A stretch of 9,312 nucleotides of DNA from contig DNHK01000082.1 of the NCBI GenBank assembly GCA_003485905.1, positions 1-9,312 of the forward strand, in the 5' to 3' direction. This stretch comes from Gammaproteobacteria bacterium. Its GTDB lineage: Bacteria; Pseudomonadota; Gammaproteobacteria; Arenicellales; Arenicellaceae. A program made the position numbers and the translations under genes. This document shows positions 5,633 through 9,312 of this stretch, in pieces; position 1 is the stretch's first letter, and every line of letters begins with the position of its first letter. The notes under the pieces were generated by a model, which saw nothing but the letters and a program-made list of their open reading frames with translations, had not been told where the DNA came from and made no database searches.

Positions 5633-6898
5633 CTAACTCCCGGGACCAGTCTTCTTTCTATCAAAAAATGATGGCGCGTAGACCTGATTTGAGATCAATG
5701 TACAAATAGTCACTGCCACTATTGAGAAAATGGTCGCTTCATAAGAGCGAGTAAATTCAAGCACAATTAGTACCGTGGAAATCGGCGCACCAAAGACAGC
5801 GGCGGAAACTGCGGCCATACCCGCTAAGCTGAGACTTGTGCCGGCTACAACACCGAACGCTGTAGCTGCTTTGCCTAACAAACAGCCAACGGCAGCTCCT
5901 ATAAACATCGAGGGAAGAAAGATGCCGCCATGAATTCCTGCGCCAATAGAGACAGTGGTGAAAACTATCTTCGCGAGAACAAGAACCACCACTGCTGTCA
6001 TAGCCACGTTGTCATGGAGCAAATCGGAAATGACATCAATGCCCAGACCAAGAGCGCCGGGCACTAAAATTCCTAACGATCCGCAGAACAGTGCGGCTGT
6101 AACTGACGGCCAAATAGACTTCGCGGACAGTGGCTCCAGTTTATCCACCGCAGCCGCTAAAAACTTCATAAACAATACAGCGGTAATCGCAAAAACCGGC
6201 GCACTTAAAACAACAAAAGGCAACAGCTCGGCCATCGTGCCATCAATCACCTGATCAAAGTGGGTTCGTTTTCCAACCAGAATCTTGTCAGCGACCATGC
6301 TGGCGGTTATTGCAGAGAGCGAAATTGGTGCGATTGCAGGAATTGAGAAGCGGCGCAACACGACTTCGTGTGAAAAGATGATCGCAGCTAGCGGCGTTCC
6401 AAATCCAGCAGCAATTGCACCCGCGACGCCACATCCAATCCAGGTCGATGCGGGAATCTTGCTCCTGAAAATATAGGATATAACAGCGCCGACAGTACCT
6501 CCAAAATGGACTAGCGGGCCATACTGGCCAACCGATGCCCCACCTCCAACCGAAATCATCGCGACCAAGGTGGATCCTATTCCAGTTCGAATATCCAGCC
6601 TTTTATTTGATTGAACGGCAGCGATAGTGTCTCCAGGTCCATGGAAGCGTCTAATCCCAAAAATACGCCGAACAAAAAAGATTAATACAGCCGCTGCAGT
6701 AAGAAGGACAGAGGGAATCGCTATTTTCCATTTAGTCCAGCCGTCTACAAAAAATGGATCAATGAATCGATCAACTGTAGAGAGAAAATCTGCAATTAAG
6801 AGAAATGTGCTCGCCACTATAGCCATGATGAATCCGATCACAATTCCAACTGTGACCCTAAGAAACGATTCTATAAAAGGGCTCTCTCTTGATACCAT
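5633..6898 (-). CDS. CLC-family anion channel/transporter lacking both key glutamates
   Basis: This is a 421-residue inner-membrane protein, normal length for bacterial CLCs, with many hydrophobic helices and no CBS domains. The pore motifs are recognisable but altered. The first selectivity motif (GSGIP in E. coli ClC) is GPGDT at 87-91, with Pro replacing Ser. The gating motif GREGP is GQYGP at 124-128, with Tyr126 in place of the gating glutamate. FSHEVV (175-180) places Val179 where antiporters carry the internal proton glutamate, as in vertebrate CLC channels. GGIFLP (324-329) and a C-terminal Tyr407 are kept. Family knowledge predicts a passive, largely ungated anion pore. Nitrate selectivity is possible because plant CLCa carries the same Pro. 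The gene lies 110 bases downstream of cynS on the same strand, so co-expression is likely. The substrate is unproven. Confidence 0.92.
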   Translation of the reverse strand: MVSRESPFIESFLRVTVGIVIGFIMAIVASTFLLIADFLSTVDRFIDPFFVDGWTKWKIAIPSVLLTAAAVLIFFVRRIFGIRRFHGPGDTIAAVQSNKRLDIRTGIGSTLVAMISVGGGASVGQYGPLVHFGGTVGAVISYIFRSKIPASTWIGCGVAGAIAAGFGTPLAAIIFSHEVVLRRFSIPAIAPISLSAITASMVADKILVGKRTHFDQVIDGTMAELLPFVVLSAPVFAITAVLFMKFLAAAVDKLEPLSAKSIWPSVTAALFCGSLGILVPGALGLGIDVISDLLHDNVAMTAVVVLVLAKIVFTTVSIGAGIHGGIFLPSMFIGAAVGCLLGKAATAFGVVAGTSLSLAGMAAVSAAVFGAPISTVLIVLEFTRSYEATIFSIVAVTICTLISNQVYAPSFFDRKKTGPGS

Positions 6899-7008
6899 CT
6901 TACCGCTACATCCTTAGATTCAGGCTTCTATCACGCCGAAGTCCAGCAGCCAGAGTAAACAACCCTTTCACTGGCGATTGCCAAATCACTTCGAGGAACA
7001 GCAATCGA

Positions 7009-7449
7009 TCACCAGGAACTATAAGGTAAATATTTACCGCTGATAACGAGTTTTACCCGATCTCCTTTCTCATTTTTTTCTCTCGACAAATCGAAATTGA
7101 AATCTACTGCGGACATAATGCCATCTCCAAACTCTTCGTGAATCAATTCTTTTATTGTTTCACCATAGACGCCTACCATCTCATAAAGTCGATACATCGC
7201 GGGATCCGTCGGCACAGTCTGGTCCCATACTTTAGTAGGAAACTGCTGTAGGGCGACCGAAACATCAGGTGATAGTCCCAAACAAGCAGCAACAGCGTCC
7301 GCGTCTTTTTCATCTAGATGATTCATCCCTAAACAAGCTGACACTACAAATTCGACGGATTTTGAGGTTTGTTCAGCAATCTGCTGCCACGTCATATTTT
7401 TATCAAATTTAGCTTTTTTAATAAGCTCTGACATATCATCTTTTTTCAT
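7009..7449 (-). CDS. cynS: Cyanate hydratase (cyanase)
   Basis: This is a 146-residue cytoplasmic enzyme that converts cyanate and bicarbonate to carbamate and CO2, the carbamate decaying to ammonia. The start is the ATG at 7447-7449, with GGAG 9 bases upstream; an upstream in-frame TTG at 7462-7464 overlaps that site and is rejected. The N-terminal part is the helical POU-like domain (about 6-70) and the C-terminal part the cyanase catalytic fold. The catalytic triad is intact: Arg87 and Glu90 in MYRLYEMVGVYG, and Ser113 in GDGIMSAVDF, with the same 3- and 23-residue spacing as Arg96, Glu99 and Ser122 of E. coli. The C-terminal KYLP is also kept. The length is close to the usual 147-156. It provides nitrogen from cyanate or detoxifies it. 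No carbonic anhydrase gene accompanies it. Confidence 0.97.
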   Translation of the reverse strand: MKKDDMSELIKKAKFDKNMTWQQIAEQTSKSVEFVVSACLGMNHLDEKDADAVAACLGLSPDVSVALQQFPTKVWDQTVPTDPAMYRLYEMVGVYGETIKELIHEEFGDGIMSAVDFNFDLSREKNEKGDRVKLVISGKYLPYSSW

Positions 7450-7568
7450 TACTATAGTCTCCAAAGAAAGGTTTATATCGCCGGTTTCATCATGAACAAA
7501 GCGGGATTGAGGTCTAGATCTTTCTCGCCGAAAATTACGCCGACTCGCGTCTTAACAAATTTAAACTG

Positions 7569-8468
7569 TTACTTTTTCCCTAAAAATTTTATCTTCCAAT
7601 CTAACTCGGTATTCAATTTTTCTCTACATTCTGACCTTATCTTATTGCCAAATTGCTCGAGCTCTTCAAAGTCTGACTTTGACTTGGCAAAAATAATATT
7701 GGGATGATCAGGATCGAGTCGTAATTGAGACCTTGAATCCTGAAATGCCCCTAAGCTCACCAAAGCGTCCGCCACGTGGGACAAAAATGGCTCCGAAAGT
7801 TTATTTTTAGATCGATGTGGCAAACAAAATGCATGCCCCGTCTTTAACGGATAACGCGAATAGACCTGCTCGTGACGGTGCTTTAAATCAATGTATCGTT
7901 GATTTAAAGATTCGGGTGTATCCTGTTCTAGTTCGAGAATAGCTTGAACAATGACAGTATCAGCTAAATTAACAAGTAAGTCTTCAGTAGATAAAAATTC
8001 CCGCCTTTTAATGGTTTTAACCGTGCCATCACGTCCGATGGTTGTCGCCCTTAAGAAGTAATCGCCAATGCTTTTACCATTAAAACCTGCGTTGGAGGAG
8101 ATAGCGCCGCCAATGGTGCCGGGAACTTCCGCCAGAAACGTTAAATCTAAGCCGCAACGTTTCGCCTTCTGGACTACATCAGTAGTCAATGCGCCTGCGC
8201 CAACTCTGACACGGTTTTTGGGTAATAACTCGAAACCGCCAAACCGCTTGTCCAGCATAACAATCGCACCCTCAAAACCGCCATTTCGGATAACAATATT
8301 GGAGCCCGTTCCTAGCGCTTTCACGGGGACCTGTTTTGGTAGTTTGTACATAAACTTCCGAAGATCTGCCATGTGCGCAGGTTGAAAGAGCTGTTGGACA
8401 CCCCGGTCTCCATAAAACAAAGCTTCCGAGTGTATTTTTTTTTCAACGTCGATGTTGCCTTCAATCAT
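7569..8468 (-). CDS. MurB-like flavoprotein paralogue, catalytic motifs lost
   Basis: This is a 299-residue protein with the layout of UDP-N-acetylenolpyruvoylglucosamine reductase (MurB). The FAD-binding N-terminal half is recognisable: PVKALGTGSNIVIRNGG (48-64), RVGAGA (88-93), EVPGTIGGAISSNAGFNG (114-131). The MurB C-terminal domain is only partly recognisable, although the end (ELDWKIKFLG, 288-297) aligns with the usual LEWEIxxIG. Key residues are missing: the N-terminal RVGG is replaced by YGDRG, no YRxS motif is found, and the TGGSxFKNP proton-donor serine motif reads KTGHAFCLP (209-217). The final catalytic Glu is Lys292. It is therefore probably not a working MurB, but a repurposed or decaying paralogue. 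It ends 119 bases before cynS on the same strand. The frame is open and full length, which argues against a recent pseudogene. Confidence 0.75.
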   Translation of the reverse strand: MIEGNIDVEKKIHSEALFYGDRGVQQLFQPAHMADLRKFMYKLPKQVPVKALGTGSNIVIRNGGFEGAIVMLDKRFGGFELLPKNRVRVGAGALTTDVVQKAKRCGLDLTFLAEVPGTIGGAISSNAGFNGKSIGDYFLRATTIGRDGTVKTIKRREFLSTEDLLVNLADTVIVQAILELEQDTPESLNQRYIDLKHRHEQVYSRYPLKTGHAFCLPHRSKNKLSEPFLSHVADALVSLGAFQDSRSQLRLDPDHPNIIFAKSKSDFEELEQFGNKIRSECREKLNTELDWKIKFLGKK

Positions 8469-8697
8469 CCCGATAACGAAGCAAGGTTACACTCCCACAA
8501 GTTTAATTAAGATACAAATGCGTATTCAGTGAATGGTCTATCTTCTAGTTTTTGACGAATATTGTGATAACGTCCTCGAATCACGTCGATAAGAAATTAG
8601 TCTCGGGTGGATCGTAGTTTTTCTCTTTCTTTAGTTAAGATAATGATCATTTCCCGTGATTCTTGTCAAACATAGTCGTAAAACAAAGGATGATTTA
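8469..8697. promoter_or_regulatory. Divergent spacer between the MurB-like gene and the DUF1348 gene
   Basis: This is a 229-base AT-rich region that must contain two promoters. TTGACG at about 8557-8562 and GATAAT near 8639-8644 are individual promoter-like elements, but I cannot pair them at proper spacing. A perfect 10-bp palindrome AATGATCATT lies at 8642-8651. No gene is visible. Confidence 0.35.
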
Positions 8698-9168
8698 ATG
8701 AAGCCGACCGACCTGAAACCACCGTTCGATCTTTCAGTTGCCACTCAAAAAGTTCAAATGGCAGAAAATGCTTGGAATACCAGAGACCCCGAGAAAGTCA
8801 GTATGGCCTACACAATCGATAGTGTTTGGCGGAACCGATCTGATCACTTCCAAGGCAGGGATGCAATCGTTAGTTTTCTAACTCAAAAGTGGGAGAAAGA
8901 GCTCGAATATCGACTTGTAAAAGAGCTTTGGGCCTTTTCCGAGAACCGTATCGCCGTTCGCTTCCAATATGAGTGGCACGACCATAATCAACAATGGCAC
9001 CGTTCTTACGGAAACGAGCTTTGGGAATTCTCTGATGAGGGGCTCATGAGACGCCGTGAGGCCAGCATAAACGACGTGCATATAGACGCTGATAAGAGAA
9101 GATTTCTTTGGCCGGCGCCTGGTCACCGACCATCAGATCATGCTGGTCTGCCGCCGACACCTGAATAG
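8698..9168 (+). CDS. DUF1348 family protein (NTF2/SnoaL-like fold)
   Basis: This is a 156-residue soluble protein of the DUF1348 family, small alpha/beta cone-fold proteins related to nuclear transport factor 2, with no established reaction. Family hallmarks are visible in order: [18 protein letters not shown] (22-39), the WRNR motif (44-47), [11 protein letters not shown] (51-61), [17 protein letters not shown] (64-80), RFQYEWHD (88-95), [10 protein letters not shown] (102-111) and [10 protein letters not shown] (118-127). The start is the ATG at 8698, with AAAGGA about 7 bases upstream. A GTG at 8656 in the same frame would add 14 residues, lacks a better site and exceeds the usual family length. 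The gene is divergent from the MurB-like gene. Nothing links it directly to cyanate metabolism; its role is unknown. Confidence 0.92.
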   Translation: MKPTDLKPPFDLSVATQKVQMAENAWNTRDPEKVSMAYTIDSVWRNRSDHFQGRDAIVSFLTQKWEKELEYRLVKELWAFSENRIAVRFQYEWHDHNQQWHRSYGNELWEFSDEGLMRRREASINDVHIDADKRRFLWPAPGHRPSDHAGLPPTPE

Positions 9169-9184
9169 ACAGTGAGCAAAAAAA

Positions 9185-9217
9185 TTGGCCGTTCACGCTA
9201 CTGGGCGTTGACGCCAA
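9185..9217 (+). repeat. Imperfect stem-loop downstream of the DUF1348 gene
   Basis: TTGGC (9185-9189) pairs with GCCAA (9213-9217), and ACGC (about 9195-9198) pairs with GCGT, closing a roughly 13-bp stem with internal mismatches. It begins 16 bases after the stop codon but no T-tract follows. It could stabilise the transcript or be a poor terminator. Confidence 0.3.
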
Positions 9218-9312
9218 TCAGAAGATTATCGCTTTAAGCCTTATCAGTGCTGGAGGGGTTATTTACTTTATTTAAAAGTCCCGCCATCTGGTAAATAGCA
9301 CTTTGCACATCT
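9218..9312. other. Right-edge sequence without a supported gene
   Basis: TATTTAC (9260-9266) and GTAAATA (9291-9297) form an inverted repeat with a 24-base loop. On the minus strand the last 42 bases are open and end in a TAA at 9268-9270, so this could be the tail of a minus-strand gene entering from the right. Fourteen codons are too few to call. Confidence 0.2.

Noticed and set aside
8068..8385. 105-codon plus-strand frame opposite the MurB-like gene
   Set aside because: It mirrors the conserved MurB FAD-binding segment on the other strand and has no ribosome binding site or motif.
9172..9237. Short GTG-initiated plus-strand frame after the DUF1348 gene
   Set aside because: Only about 21 codons, no ribosome binding site, and it overlaps the imperfect stem-loop.

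Overview
The window is chromosomal DNA from a Gram-negative bacterium, most likely a proteobacterium. The evidence is a Tat-exported MsrP, a CynR-type LysR regulator, a glycine-tailed RRM protein and a MurB-like protein closest in layout to the short (about 300 residue) alphaproteobacterial type. An alphaproteobacterium is my best guess, but the taxonomy is inference. I see no insertion sequences, tRNA/rRNA genes or CRISPR arrays.

Left part (1-1184). The 5' part of msrP (periplasmic methionine sulfoxide reductase catalytic subunit) runs off the left edge on the minus strand. Divergent from it is a 98-residue RNA-binding protein with one RRM and an RG-rich tail. It is preceded by a leader of roughly 185 nt carrying two clean hairpins, and followed by a strong intrinsic terminator.

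Centre and right (1185-7449) is a cyanate-utilisation region. Cyanase (cynS, minus strand, 7009-7449) has all three catalytic residues. A CynR-like LysR regulator (4684-5589, plus) is divergent from a minus-strand ABC transporter operon: ATPase, two non-identical NitT/TauT/cyanate-type permeases, then a membrane-anchored histidine-rich protein with a GEGHAHLY motif. No periplasmic substrate-binding protein is encoded in the window, although transporters of this class normally need one. Between cynR and cynS lies a CLC-family anion channel or transporter. It lacks both the external gating glutamate and the internal 'proton' glutamate, and has Pro instead of Ser in the first anion-selectivity motif. 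It is therefore predicted to be a passive anion channel, possibly preferring nitrate or pseudohalides. A workable model is cyanate uptake (ABC plus possibly CLC), hydrolysis with bicarbonate by CynS, and CynR control; no carbonic anhydrase gene (cynT) is present here.

Right end (7569-9312). Upstream of cynS on the same strand is a divergent MurB paralogue that has lost the canonical catalytic motifs and looks like a repurposed or inactive flavoprotein. Divergent from it is a DUF1348 (NTF2/SnoaL-like fold) protein with an excellent ribosome binding site. The last 144 bases hold an imperfect stem-loop and no gene I can support.

The most interesting signals are the double-glutamate-less CLC inside a cyanate locus, the missing binding protein alongside a His-rich exported protein in the transporter operon, the degenerate MurB paralogue beside cynS, the stacked palindromes on the cynR promoter, and the structured leader of the RRM gene.
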